Origin: Pseudoips prasinana
Taxonomy: Eukaryota; Arthropoda; Insecta; Lepidoptera; Nolidae
NCBI GenBank assembly: GCA_951640165.1
Contig: OX621260.1
Coordinates: 12,914,001-12,978,000 of the forward strand
Direction of reading: 5' to 3'
Length of the DNA stretch: 64,000 nt
Shown here: positions 53,369 through 62,885 of the stretch, piece after piece
Layout of the letters: each line of letters opens with the position of its first letter
Position numbering within the stretch: the first letter of the stretch is position 1
The notes under the pieces: model-generated
Told to the model about the DNA's origin: nothing
Database searches by the model: none
What the model saw: only the letters and a program-made list of their open reading frames with translations
Program-made: the position numbers and the translations under genes

Positions 53369-53624
53369 TAATTTAATTTTTATGGCATTATTCGCAATGC
53401 AAAGCGTTTATCTAATCTCAAAAATGGGAAATCATAAATTTAATCGTCCGGCGGGTCTCGAACCTGCACCATCTACCGATCCGGGGTAGGCGCTCTGCGT
53501 TAAGCTACGAACGATACACGCTGGCAGATCAAATTCAGGATAAATTTTTAGCAAGGGAATCCTAAATTGGTGCAGGTTCGAGACCAGCCGGACGATTAAA
53601 TTTATGATTTCCCATTTTTGAGAA
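53369..53624. mobile_element. tRNA-derived SINE pair with 13-bp target duplication
   Basis: CAGTTATTAAATT repeats at 53356-53368 and 53625-53637. Inside, TCAAAAATGGGAAATCATAA and CGGGTCTCGAACCTGCACCA near 53415-53465 are mirrored at 53571-53620. The first arm continues as a tRNA-like minus-strand block (TAGCTTAACGCAGAGCG and the B box GGTTCGAGACC). A related piece ends the window at 63925-64000. Confidence 0.75.
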
Positions 53625-53779
53625 CAGTTATTAAATTGGCTAAAAAATTTGATCGAAATTAACGTCAATAAATTATAGTTTAAGACATATAACGCCAAGT
53701 GACGGGCCGGTTGGCAAATGCTTGCCAGCTGAGCCGCTCCAGCGAAACATACTCCATGGGGCATACTCACGAGATTTTA

Positions 53780-53912
53780 ATAATAATATCCTGGCACAAT
53801 ATTCACACCCGGCCATCTGATCCCAAACTAAGCAGAGCTTGTGCTATGGAAACCAGATAACTGATATACTATGTACATTTACTACTTTTCTTTTATAAAT
53901 GCAGGCATTTGT
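53780..53912 (-). mobile_element. SINE-A, 5'-truncated
   Basis: ATAATATCCTGGCACAATAT to TTTTCTTTTATAAATGCAGG; the head is missing and an RTE tip follows directly. Confidence 0.75.
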
Positions 53913-53931
53913 CTTGTTTGTTTGATGAACA

Positions 53932-54150
53932 AAAACTGGTGGACAAAGGCCTCCCCCAAAGATCTCCACAATTGGCGGTCTTGCACAATGCGCATCCAAC
54001 TACTTCCAGCGACCCTCACAAGATCATCAGTCCATCTTATAGGGGGCCTGCCCACGACAGGTTTTCCGCTTCCGTCGCCGCTCAAGAACCTTTCTGCCCC
54101 AGCAGCCATCGGCGAGCTATGTGCCGTACACTTGGCGTTACCCATATGTG
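53932..54150 (-). mobile_element. RTE LINE 3' end
   Basis: GGTGGACAAAGGCCTCCCCC to TTGGCGTTACCCATATG. The ATG-type tail is lost, so its 3' tip was cut by deletion. Confidence 0.8.
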
Positions 54151-54386
54151 TTAAAGTATAACTTAAGTAACGTTAAGTTCGATCGCATTTTTTCATAAGT
54201 CAATCTAATAACTGGTTAGTAGACTGGTAGAGTGAAATTTAATTTACTTGTTATTTATGAAGAGAGCGCTTCTGTGTTAATAGATACAGGAAAACAGAAA
54301 TTATCACCTGCTTATGTTGACGATTAATCTCAAACTTACAAGCTATTCAATACTGGATCTCTCTATAACTGGTTATTCACAAAGTA

Positions 54387-54520
54387 CAGACGTCAGCACA
54401 TCCAGCTACCCCAATCTGTCAAATTTCTTTTATAGATTTAAACTTTATCATGTAAGTATAAGGTTCACTTTTGATTGGATAAATTTGACAGGCTGAGGTA
54501 GTTTGATGTGCTGGTGTCTG
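54387..54520. mobile_element. TA-MITE 1, 134 bp
   Basis: CAGACGTCAGCACATCCAGC ... GTTTGATGTGCTGGTGTCTG between TA at 54385-54386 and 54521-54522. Confidence 0.9.
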
Positions 54521-54529
54521 TACATACGT

Positions 54530-54985
54530 TTGACGGGCCGGTAAATGCTTGCATTACACGCTGCAGGTTTTGGGTTTGATTCCCACCCAGAACAGATATT
54601 TGTATGCATGAACATGTCTGTTTGTCCTGAGGCTAGGTGCTAATGTGCAGTTATCTATATAAGTATGTATTTACAAAAGAAAGGTAGTACATAACGGGCC
54701 TGTTGGCGTGGTTGGCAAATGCTTGCATTTCACGCCGCAGGATTTGGGCACGATTCCCACCCAGGACAGATATTTGTATGCATGAACATGTCTATTTGTC
54801 CTGAGTTTGGGTGTAATTGTCTATATAAGTATGTATTTACAGAAGAAAAGTAGTATATGTAATATAAAAACCTGCAGATAAAGGACTTGTCTTGCCTTAT
54901 AAGTTATCTGGTTTCTTTAGCTCTGCTTAGTTTGGGATCAGATGGGGGTGGGTAAATAATATCCCAGGGTATTATTATTATTACT
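54530..54985 (+). mobile_element. Two SINE-A copies in tandem
   Basis: The first (54530-54685) stops after AAGAAAGGTAGTACATAAC. The second starts CGGGCCTGTTGGCGTGG and runs to GGGTATTATTATTATTAC, with a short insert near 54870-54895. Confidence 0.8.
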
Positions 54986-55059
54986 TATTTCTTGACAAGA
55001 TCATGAATATAAGCCCCAAACATTAACAGAAATAAAGTACCTAAACCAACAGGTTATGA

Positions 55060-55200
55060 TATATGTCGGTTTTAGCGATCAGTGCTCTAAAAAAATTATT
55101 TAGAGTACACTTTTCATCACCCACTGTCACTCCGTAGAATCAATTAACTGCGGGGGTATTTCCGATCAGCGAGTCCGACTCGCACTTGACCGATTATTAT
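55060..55200 (+). mobile_element. Fragment of the GGTTCCG family
   Basis: Only the end is clear: ATCAGCGAGTCCGACTCGCA then CTTGACCG. Confidence 0.5.
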
Positions 55201-55329
55201 TAAACTCAGATAACCAATACTAAATTATTGACATACTGAACCTTCTTGACTGTAATCTTTTATCTATGTCAAATAAATTACTCCCACTATTGAGACTTGC
55301 AAACTTGTTTACCAATAAAAAAAAACTAT

Positions 55330-55435
55330 AATCACACTGACACTGCCATCTGATCACAAACTAGCCAGAGCCTGTAATATGGCATTCAGGCTACTGATAA
55401 ACACACTTATTAAGTACATTTCTAAATTAATAATG
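55330..55435 (-). mobile_element. SINE-A-subtype 3' fragment
   Basis: CACTGCCATCTGATCACAAA and AGAGCCTGTAATATGGCAT, as in the copy at 15824. Confidence 0.55.
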
Positions 55436-55798
55436 AAGAATGTCCTCCTAGCCGAGATCTTTCCACGGCGGTCAGTCTTAAAGGAGAATAGCCATCTGCG
55501 CGGGACATATTATAGTGCTCAAGTGTGTGCGCAAACACAGGAGCACTTTCTATTCCATCACTCGCATGATCCGATGGGACGACTAGCGACACGACCGGAA
55601 AGAGGTCAGGTACAGGACCGACGGCTTTACGTGCTCTCCGAGGCACGGGGGTATAATACCGCCAACTCCCAGACTTCGGGCTGATATTAAGATTATTTCG
55701 TTTTACAGAAAAATCCCAAAATACCTTTCGGCCCGACCCAGGATTTGAATCCAGGACCTCGTTATCTGCGGTTAAACACGCTACCGCTAGACCAACGA
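55436..55798 (-). mobile_element. SINE-D, most complete copy
   Basis: AATGTCCTCCTAGCCGAGAT (3' end, plus reading), GCGCGGGACATATTATAGTG, CGACACGACCGGAAAGAGGT, AATACCGCCAACTCCCAGAC, then head AATCCAGGACCTCGTTATCT and CTAGACCAACGAGG. It is the uninterrupted reference for the piggyBac insertion at 9064. Confidence 0.8.
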
Positions 55799-55799
55799 G

Positions 55800-56135
55800 G
55801 TAGTTGGTAGAGGCTTGCTTTTCATGCCGGAGGTCGTGGGTTCGATTCCCATACAGGACAGATATTTGTGTGCATGAACATGTCTGTATGTCCTGAGTCT
55901 GGGTGTAATTATCTATATAAGTATGTATTTACAAAAGAAAAGTAGTATATGTAGTATATCAGTTATCTGGTTTCCATAGTACAAGCTCTGCTTAGTTTGG
56001 GATTAGATGGCCTTCAGACTCCTATAAAAAATCCTAATATCACGATCAACACGGCCTTTGACGGGGTTTGAACGGGATTTGAACCCAAGACCTTATTATG
56101 TACGGTTGAACTCGCTGCCACTATACCTAGGAGGC
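55800..56135 (+). mobile_element. SINE-A followed by SINE-D head fragment
   Basis: 55800-56012: AGTTGGTAGAGGCTTGCTTT to TTTGGGATTAGATGGCC. 56058-56135: minus tRNA-like GGGATTTGAACCCAAGACCT. Confidence 0.7.
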
Positions 56136-57684
56136 ATATACCGGCGTAATTATTATTGTGACATACCATGTCTTAACCCTCCCATTATCTACATATCGTC
56201 CCTATCTAATAATTATCCAAGAACCTTTTTTATACTGACCCCTAATTATACCGGATGCCGTCCTTACTCTCGGGTCGATGGGCACGCAACTTGTAATTTT
56301 TGTCAACTGCCAATCACAGTAACGAACTATGTGTCGTATGGAATCTTAATATACAAATTAAGAATTATATCTGTCTGTATATAGAAAATAAGTAGAAGTC
56401 AAAATTCGTGTTCTGTCAGAATGAAATGATGTGGCCACAAAAAGCTACGAAGTAACTTGACTTAAAGAACTTCTGATTACTAATTTTGGCACTGACAGAT
56501 GACTTTGACTGGTTTTAGTTCATTTATTGACTTATTTCCAATAGTAATTGACTTTTAGTTTTTAACTAATATGTTCCTATGTTCCTCATATTTTGTGTTA
56601 CTATTAGTTATAATAGGGGTTAAGCCTAATATATTTATTAGTAATAGTCATTCAACTATAAATATCTCATGAAATTACATATCGATCCAATAATGTTAAT
56701 AAATATATGTATGTATCCAACTCTAACTGTAGGACAAACGATCTGAACAAAATGTATAGATATGATTATGGGTAGCATTCTATATCGAATAAAAATACAA
56801 TTGACTTTGACTTATTACGAAAGCACTGCATAACATTGAATTTATATGCAAATAACATTATTTATTAAATAACTTGATACTAACTAATACTCGAATCCAT
56901 ATCAAAGTAAAAACGAGTACAAAATTCTTGTCTTGAATTTATTAATATATTTTAAATGAAATTACTGGAATTGCCAGCAATATTGAGTGATTTTAATCTT
57001 TATGGCAATCTTATCACTTATTATTCTATCAACTCCAGACAGACCGTATGGAGTTGATAGAATAATTAGGGGTACCTAAAAGGATAAGATTGGTTTCTGA
57101 TATTTTCTCCGTCACCGTCATTAATACTTACTAAGTGTAAATAAAACTTAATGAAAATTAACTTAAGTAAATATAAGCGGCTCCATCTACACAACTAATA
57201 ACAATTTAAAAATCTAGATAAGTACGCGAAATAACTAAAAGTAGCCATTAACGTTATAATGTATTATCATAAATAAAAACTGACAGCTAAGGAGATATGG
57301 AGCAATTTGAAGAAGCACTGGTTGCGGTCAACCGACCAACGGGTTAAAAAATGGAGGCAGAGCCGCTATGCGCGCCTAGTGCAGTAAAAACTACCGCCTG
57401 ACCTAGTAGGCGATTCACTCGGCTGCGCATACTCAATCGTGGCGGACGTAGGAAACGAAAGAAACTAATGGATATGGTTGATGTGGACGGATATGCTAAT
57501 ATTCAGCTTTATATTAAAACAGGGCTGCTATAAGTGATGCTTGTTTAGGGCTAACTGAAAACTCATAAATTCAAATTCAAATTTATTATATTCGAAATAA
57601 ATATGGGTACCGACAGATGGATGGTGAGTCTTAAAATAAGTTCCACATATTTTGTCGTACTGACATGCAAATGTATAATAACAG
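56136..57684. other. No gene; LINE-like tail near 56740-56815; hairpin at 57021-57065
   Basis: AAAATACAATTGACTTTGAC at 56792 resembles a Jockey-type 3' tail. 57021-57037 and 57049-57065 are exact complements (TTATTCTATCAACTCCA). Nothing else identified. Confidence 0.45.
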
Positions 57685-57900
57685 TATAATATGGGACATT
57701 ACTTACACACGGCCGTCTGATCCCAAACTAAGCAGAGCTTGTACTATGGAAACCAGATAACTGATATACTGCATATACTACTTTTCTATTGGAAATACAT
57801 ACTTAATAGATAATTACACCCAGACTCAGGACATACAGAATTGAACCCACGACCTGCGGCGTGAAAGTATCTAGCAACCATGCCATCCAGCCCGTTCGCA
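57685..57900 (-). mobile_element. SINE-A
   Basis: Complete apart from a deletion of the GATATTTG/TGCATG block near 57835. Confidence 0.8.
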
Positions 57901-58015
57901 TTTACGGTATGAGTAGTGGTTATCCTTACGTCAGAATCATATATGCCGTCCAGTAGGTTCTTCACGGTTCCTCTCTTAAACACATTAGCAGCCATGAGAT
58001 ATCTACTGTTAAACG

Positions 58016-58265
58016 GTCGTCGTAGCCTAGTTGGTAGTGATCCTGCCTACGAAGCTGGTGGTCCTGGGTTCGAATCCCGGTAAGTGCAAATATTTGTGTG
58101 ATGAGCACGAATATTTGTTTCTGAGTCATGGATGTTTTCTATGTATTTAAGTATTTATCTATCTATATAAGTATGTATATCGTCGCCTGGTACCCATAGT
58201 ACAAGCTTTGCTTAGTTTGGGGCTAGGATGATCTGTGTCACATTTTCCCCATATATTATTATTAT
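58016..58265 (+). mobile_element. SINE-B
   Basis: GGTCGTCGTAGCCTAGTTGG to CCCCATATATTATTATTATA; A box and B box (GGTTCGAATCCC) intact. Confidence 0.85.
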
Positions 58266-58289
58266 ATTATTATAAACCAAGGGCCCCCC

Positions 58290-58549
58290 CAATGTTCTGA
58301 TGGAATTACCACGCTTGTAATCACCACGTCTGGCAGACGGGCACTATGGTTTTCATACTACATATAAAGACGCTGTCCGAGTAGATATTCAGTCTTGACG
58401 GCCCCCCAAACTAGATGGCTTGCCGAAAAATTAAATATCCATCGTCATCATCGTCATCGTCAACCAAACCGTATTGTCAACCACGCGACAGCAAGCGTTA
58501 GTACATATAACTATATCATTGTGTGGCGATGATAAGATAAACCATAATA
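58290..58549. other. LINE 3'UTR-like piece, otherwise nothing
   Basis: TAATCACCACGTCTGGCAGA near 58318 recalls the 13290/52010 tail in antisense. Confidence 0.35.
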
Positions 58550-58654
58550 AACACACATATATACATACATAGATTCACCCCTGTTTCAAATAGGGGTAGG
58601 CAAAATAACGGATTTCCATTAGTCACGATCTTTGCAGTCACTTTTGCCTCGTTT

Positions 58655-61582
58655 CATCATCATCATATCAGCCGAAAGACGTCCACTGCTGGACAAAGGC
58701 CTCCCCCAAAGATCTCCACAATTGCCGGTCTTGTGCTATTCGCATCCAGCCAGTTTCCAGCGACCCGCACAAGATCATCGGTCCATCTTGTAGGGGGCCT
58801 GCCCACGCTGCGTCTTCCGGTTCGTGGTCGCCACTCGAGAACCTTTCTGCCCCAACGGCCGTCGGCTCTACGAGCTATGTGCCCTGCCCACTGCCACTTC
58901 AGCTTGGCAATTCTTCGGGCTATGTCGGTGACTTTGGTTCGCCTGCGGATTTCGACATTTCTGATTCGATCCCGCAGGGAAACTCCGAGCATAGCCCTCT
59001 CCATTGCTCTTTGGGTGACCTTGAGCCTTCTAATAAGGCCCATAGTGACCGACCACGTCTCTGTTCCGTATGTCATCACTGGCAACACACACTGGTCGAA
59101 GACTTTCGACTTGAGACACTGCGGTATTTTGGACGAGAAGATTTTGCGTAGCTTCCCGAACGCTGCCCAGCCGAGTTGGATTCTACGATTGACCTCCTTC
59201 TCGAAGTTGAACCTACCTAGTTGGATGGTCTGTCCTAGGTAAATATAGTTCTCTACAACTTCGAGTGCAGAGTCACCAACTTTAAATTGAGTGGGTGCAA
59301 CATGGACGTTTGACATGATTTTTGTCTTATCCATGTTCATTTTCAGACCCACTTGTTGAGAGACTCTGCTGAGGTCATCGAGCATTGTACCGAGGTCTTC
59401 CATGGTCTCAGCCATGACTACGATATCATCGGCAAATCGAAGGTGAGTGATGTACTCGCCATTGACATTGATGCCAAAGCCTTTCCAGTCCGGAAGCTTG
59501 AAGACGTCTTCCAATGCAGCGGTGAACAGTTTCGGAGATATAACATCTCCCTGTCTCACGCCTCGCTGCAAGTGGATAGGTTTCGAGATCTGGTCCTGGA
59601 GTTGCACTGACATAGTGGCGTTTTCATACAAACACTTTATCACCTCGATATACCGGTAGTCAATTTGGCACCTTATGAGAGACCTCAGCACGGCCCATGT
59701 TTCGATAGAATCGAAGGCTTTCTCATAGTCCACAAACGCTAAGCACAGTGGCTTGTTATACTCTTCGGTCTTCTGTATAACTTGCCGCAGCGTATGTATG
59801 TGGTCTATGGTGCTAAAGCCTTTTCGGAAACCGGCTTGTTCGGGAGGCTGGAAGTCGTCAAACCTGCGCGCGAGACGATTCGTAACGACCCTCGAAAACA
59901 ACTTGTAAACATGGCTCAGCAGTGTAATGGGTCTATAATTCTTCAATAGGGTCTTGTCGCCCTTTTTGAAGAAGAGCACCACCACACTTCTGTGCCATGC
60001 TTGTGGCGTGTGACCATCTAGTATGACGGAGTTAAATAACTTCTGAAGGGCCCGTAGGATTGGTGTACCACCCGCCTTCAGAAGCTCTGCTGTAACTCCA
60101 TCATCACCAGGCGCCTTGTTGTTCTTGAGTTGTTTGAGAGCCATTCTAATCTCGTACAGGCTGACGTCCGGGATGTCTTCGGTGTAATGTCGGGTTAGTC
60201 GTGCTCTGGGATCTGAGGCATGACATTTGACAGGTGGCTGTGTTGTCGTATATAACTGTCCGTAGAACTTCTCGATCTCTCCCAGCAACTCAGGTTTAGA
60301 CGTGACGATTCTACCATCCTCAGTCTTCAGCTTCGTCAGTTGGCTCTGTCCAACAGACAGAGCTCTTGCGAACACTTTGGAGCCTTTGTTCCGCTCGATG
60401 GCCTCTTTAATACTAATTGTATTAAATTGCCGCGTGTCGCGAGTCAAAGACTTTGAGATCTGTCTGTTGAGCTGCCGATATCTGGTAGCATCATCTGAGG
60501 ATGTCAGAAAAAAATTCCGTCTATCTTCCATAAGTTGCAGGGTAAAGTCAGAGATCTTTTTAGTTCTGTTTGGACGACGGGCCTTGAAGACCTTAGACCC
60601 AGCCGTATGGACAGCTTCTACGAGCCTGTCATAGTATGAGTCCACTTCCTCGCAGTCTGCTAGGCATTCGAAACGGTTTTGCAGTTCGAGCTGAAATGGT
60701 TCGGGGTTTTGGACGTGGATAGGTAAGGGTCGAGGCGTAGACTTTATCAGTCGGGACCTCTGGAGTTTGACATTAAGGTTCAATGAGCCTCTGACCAGTC
60801 TGTGATCGCTCCCGGTTTTAACCGCATTGATCACGGAGACATCATTGAACATCTGTCGTCTCGTCGACAAGATAAAGTCTATCTCATTTTTAGTTTTACC
60901 ATCGGGGCTCACCCAGGTCCATTTGCGGTGATCCGGCTTCCTGAAGAAGGAATTCATCATAAAGAGTCCCTCCTTCTCCATGAAGTCGGCCAACATTTGG
61001 CCCCGGGGGTTCCGGTCACCAGTTCCAAATTGCCCCACTCTCAGCTCATTACCGAATCGTTTGCCCAGCTTCGCGTTAAAGTCCCCCATGACCACAGTGA
61101 AATAGGAGTTAGAGGTATGTATAGCTCTGGATATGTCCTCATACATAACCTCGACTTCATCGTCGGAGTGTGTCGAAGTGGGCGCGTATACCTGTATAAC
61201 CTTCAACGAATACCGCTTGGTGATTCTGAGTATAAGGTACGCAACCCTCGTCGACACACTCTCGATTTTCACTAGGTTGTTCACGAGGGACTTGTGGACT
61301 ATGAACCCGACACCACCTTGGGATATTTGGTCACCCTCCCGGTAATAGAGCAGGTTTCCGGATTTCAGTATTATCGAGTCCTCCCCCTCTCTTCGGACTT
61401 CAGATAATCCTACAATATCCCAATGTAACCTGCTCAATTCTTCCTCCAGTTCGGTTATCTTCTCGTCGGACCGCAGTGTACGTGTGTTATATGTTGCCAG
61501 GGCCAAAGGTCATCGGTGTTGGTAACGCGGAATCTGCCGGGGATTCTTAGCACCCCCTGCCCTGCCGTTGCCTTGCCTTGCC
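58655..61582 (-). mobile_element. Near full-length RTE-clade LINE, 2.93 kb
   Basis: Flanked by the 11-bp duplication TTGCCTCGTTT (58644-58654 and 61583-61593). The 3' end is (ATG)n preceded by TCGGCTGATATG. The 5' end is a short GC-rich leader with GGCAAGGCAA and GCAGGGCAGGGGG. RTE elements are short LINEs with one main ORF of apurinic endonuclease plus RT and a microsatellite 3' end. This is the master-like copy for the tails listed elsewhere. Confidence 0.9.
58663..61506 (-). CDS. RTE endonuclease/reverse transcriptase, 947 codons open
   Basis: Residues 1-245 form an APE-type endonuclease: NTRTL near 7, SEVRREGE near 35, GDFNAK at 141, NEID at 207, SDHRLV at 233. RT covers about 455-760: NNKAPGDDGV at 462, NYRPITLL at 523, FVDYEKAFD at 591, RQGDVISP at 651, FADD at 691, with catalytic Asp residues present. 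The C-terminal IARRADGRWG..GRPPTRWTDDLVRVAG block is the stretch preserved in most truncated copies. There is no ATG: the frame opens with TTG two codons after a TGA (61510-61512), and the frame continues open upstream of that stop. A CGA-to-TGA-like change or use of a non-AUG start are both possible. Otherwise no internal damage, so the copy is young. Confidence 0.9.
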   Translation of the reverse strand: MALATYNTRTLRSDEKITELEEELSRLHWDIVGLSEVRREGEDSIILKSGNLLYYREGDQISQGGVGFIVHKSLVNNLVKIESVSTRVAYLILRITKRYSLKVIQVYAPTSTHSDDEVEVMYEDISRAIHTSNSYFTVVMGDFNAKLGKRFGNELRVGQFGTGDRNPRGQMLADFMEKEGLFMMNSFFRKPDHRKWTWVSPDGKTKNEIDFILSTRRQMFNDVSVINAVKTGSDHRLVRGSLNLNVKLQRSRLIKSTPRPLPIHVQNPEPFQLELQNRFECLADCEEVDSYYDRLVEAVHTAGSKVFKARRPNRTKKISDFTLQLMEDRRNFFLTSSDDATRYRQLNRQISKSLTRDTRQFNTISIKEAIERNKGSKVFARALSVGQSQLTKLKTEDGRIVTSKPELLGEIEKFYGQLYTTTQPPVKCHASDPRARLTRHYTEDIPDVSLYEIRMALKQLKNNKAPGDDGVTAELLKAGGTPILRALQKLFNSVILDGHTPQAWHRSVVVLFFKKGDKTLLKNYRPITLLSHVYKLFSRVVTNRLARRFDDFQPPEQAGFRKGFSTIDHIHTLRQVIQKTEEYNKPLCLAFVDYEKAFDSIETWAVLRSLIRCQIDYRYIEVIKCLYENATMSVQLQDQISKPIHLQRGVRQGDVISPKLFTAALEDVFKLPDWKGFGINVNGEYITHLRFADDIVVMAETMEDLGTMLDDLSRVSQQVGLKMNMDKTKIMSNVHVAPTQFKVGDSALEVVENYIYLGQTIQLGRFNFEKEVNRRIQLGWAAFGKLRKIFSSKIPQCLKSKVFDQCVLPVMTYGTETWSVTMGLIRRLKVTQRAMERAMLGVSLRDRIRNVEIRRRTKVTDIARRIAKLKWQWAGHIARRADGRWGRKVLEWRPRTGRRSVGRPPTRWTDDLVRVAGNWLDANSTRPAIVEIFGGGLCPAVDVFRLI

Positions 61583-61762
61583 TTGCCTCGTTTACTGTAA
61601 TTATATTCTTCATACATGCTCACCGGTTTAGGGTACTTCTGAACTGCACCGGAGCAGTATACTCGTGTTCCCGGGGCTCCCCCCACCAGACGCCAGAAGA
61701 AGTTCACGACAGGTTAGTTTTAGTCGGTCCGATGCGACTTTGACATACCCACCCGCAGGTAC

Positions 61763-61811
61763 TTTCTGGCTTTACAAAAAAGAGAAGTACCCTTTTTTGT
61801 AAAGCCAGAAA
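61763..61811. repeat. Hairpin, about 20-bp arms
   Basis: TTTCTGGCTTTACAAAAAAG and its complement around AGAAGTACC. Confidence 0.75.
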
Positions 61812-61845
61812 CCTGACCTTTTTTCTTTTTATCTTTTTTTTTTTT

Positions 61846-61972
61846 TAATAGACGGATACAAATTACATCCATACTGAGAACAACTATTTATGGGTCACAC
61901 AAATAGTTGCCCGGCGCGGGACTATTTGTGTGATGCGAGGCGACTGTCTTGGCGCTACGCCACACGTGCAGT
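61846..61972 (-). mobile_element. SINE-C, damaged head
   Basis: AATAGACGGATACAAATTAC to GCCACACGTGCAGT. The head has ACTATTTGTGTGATGC in place of the usual TCGAACCCGGG block, likely a local duplication. Confidence 0.7.
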
Positions 61973-62055
61973 ATTTCTTGAGAACGTCTCCGATTTGGTC
62001 AGAGAATATTCTACTAGGCCTTCCCCTTCCAGTTGTACCATACACACAGGCTAGT

Positions 62056-62309
62056 AAAAAAAACAATGATAAAATTGCCATATCCACAATTTCCTAACTG
62101 TCCGCTACATCTAATGAGCGCACATGTAATAAAGCCGAAGATGTGTAATTGGCTGGTCGGCACGAGCCAGCCACGCGCCCGCGCCGCTTCACCTATCGCG
62201 ATCCCAGTAAAAACTCTAACAATACTATCATACAAACTCAACGTACTTATTTAAAAGTAACACACACGGAACACAGGGGAACGAGGTAAGAAGATGCCAA
62301 TATTACTGG
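62056..62309. other. No recognisable feature
   Basis: GC-rich centre (CCACGCGCCCGCGCCGC near 62170); no open frame or exon identified. Confidence 0.4.
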
Positions 62310-62605
62310 CTGGTACAGTGGTTAGGACGCGAATGCCTCGTTGCTCTAGCAGTAGCGTGTTTTACCGCAGATAACGAGGACCTGGGTTCAAATCCAAGGT
62401 CAGGCCAAAAGTGTAGTTGGGAATTTTCTGTAAAAAGAAAAATAAATTGTTTATATCAGCCCGAAGTCTGGGAGTTATCATTATTATACCCCTGTGCCTC
62501 GATCCTGTACCTAGTCAGCTGTGTCGCTAGTCGTCCCATCGGATCATGAGAATGATGGAATAGAAAGTGCCCCTGTGTTTGCGCACACACTTGTGCACTG
62601 ACTGC
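62310..62605 (+). mobile_element. SINE-D, plus orientation
   Basis: Head GGTACAGTGGTTAGGACGCG, B box GGTTCAAATCC, then CCCGAAGTCTGGGAGTTATC, TAGTCGTCCCATCGGATCAT, AAAGTGCCCCTGTGTTTGCG. Confidence 0.75.
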
Positions 62606-62664
62606 CTAGCCAGACGTCAAGAATTAACTGGGTAATTAAGTTGTATTTCACCTCTAAATCATAC

Positions 62665-62885
62665 TAGATACTCTCACCGATCCGTAAGTGATTGGTGGTC
62701 CATAGATGGGTGACCGTAAAAGTGGTTTAATTTCGGAGCGTCTCCGTTCCTCGGAGGGCACGTTAAGCTGTCGTTCCCGGTTGTGGTCATTAGGCAACAG
62801 TCGTTTAGCCATGTCAGAGACTTACTGGCCGGCTTGAACAACTCTGACACTAGGGTAACCACTGCCCACATGATAAGTAAGTAAG
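62665..62885 (+). mobile_element. Repeat with 5S-rRNA-like block, fullest copy
   Basis: GGTCCATAGATGGGTGACCG, GAGCGTCTCCGTTCCTCGGA, GTCGTTCCCGGTTGTGGTCA, TTAGCCATGTCAGAGACTTA, AACAACTCTGACACTAGGGT. The first block resembles the 3' half of eukaryotic 5S rRNA, but I could not align the 5' half, so 5S origin is tentative. Confidence 0.5.

Larger units (their letters stand above)
53296..54276. mobile_element. Fold-back with about 70-bp arms and nested insertions
   Basis: CAGAAGCGCTCTCTTCATAC, then ACAAGTAAAT, CACTCTACCAGTCTACTAAC and CAGTTATTA at 53296-53366. The inverse lies at 54200-54276 (TAATAACTGG-side to AGAGAGCGCTTCTG). The interior holds a tRNA-like insertion (53369-53624), a SINE-A and an RTE tip. 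The original was probably a small MITE-like palindrome. Confidence 0.75.
58550..62055 (-). pseudogene. LINE tail of the 45625 family, split into three parts
   Basis: 58558-58654 (CATACATAGATTCACCCCTG..TTTTGCCTCGTTT), 61594-61660 (ACTGTAATTATATTCTTCAT..TAGGGTACTTCTGAACTGCA) and 61972-62055 (TTCTTGAGAACGTCTCCGAT..CACACAGGC) line up with 45627-45870. The RTE separates parts one and two; a SINE-C and about 180 bp of other DNA separate parts two and three. Confidence 0.8.

Noticed and set aside
60802..61275. 157-codon plus-strand frame
   Set aside because: Antisense shadow of the RTE endonuclease coding region.
61850..62050. A second RTE 5' part upstream of the full copy
   Set aside because: The sequence matches SINE-C and the older LINE tail instead.
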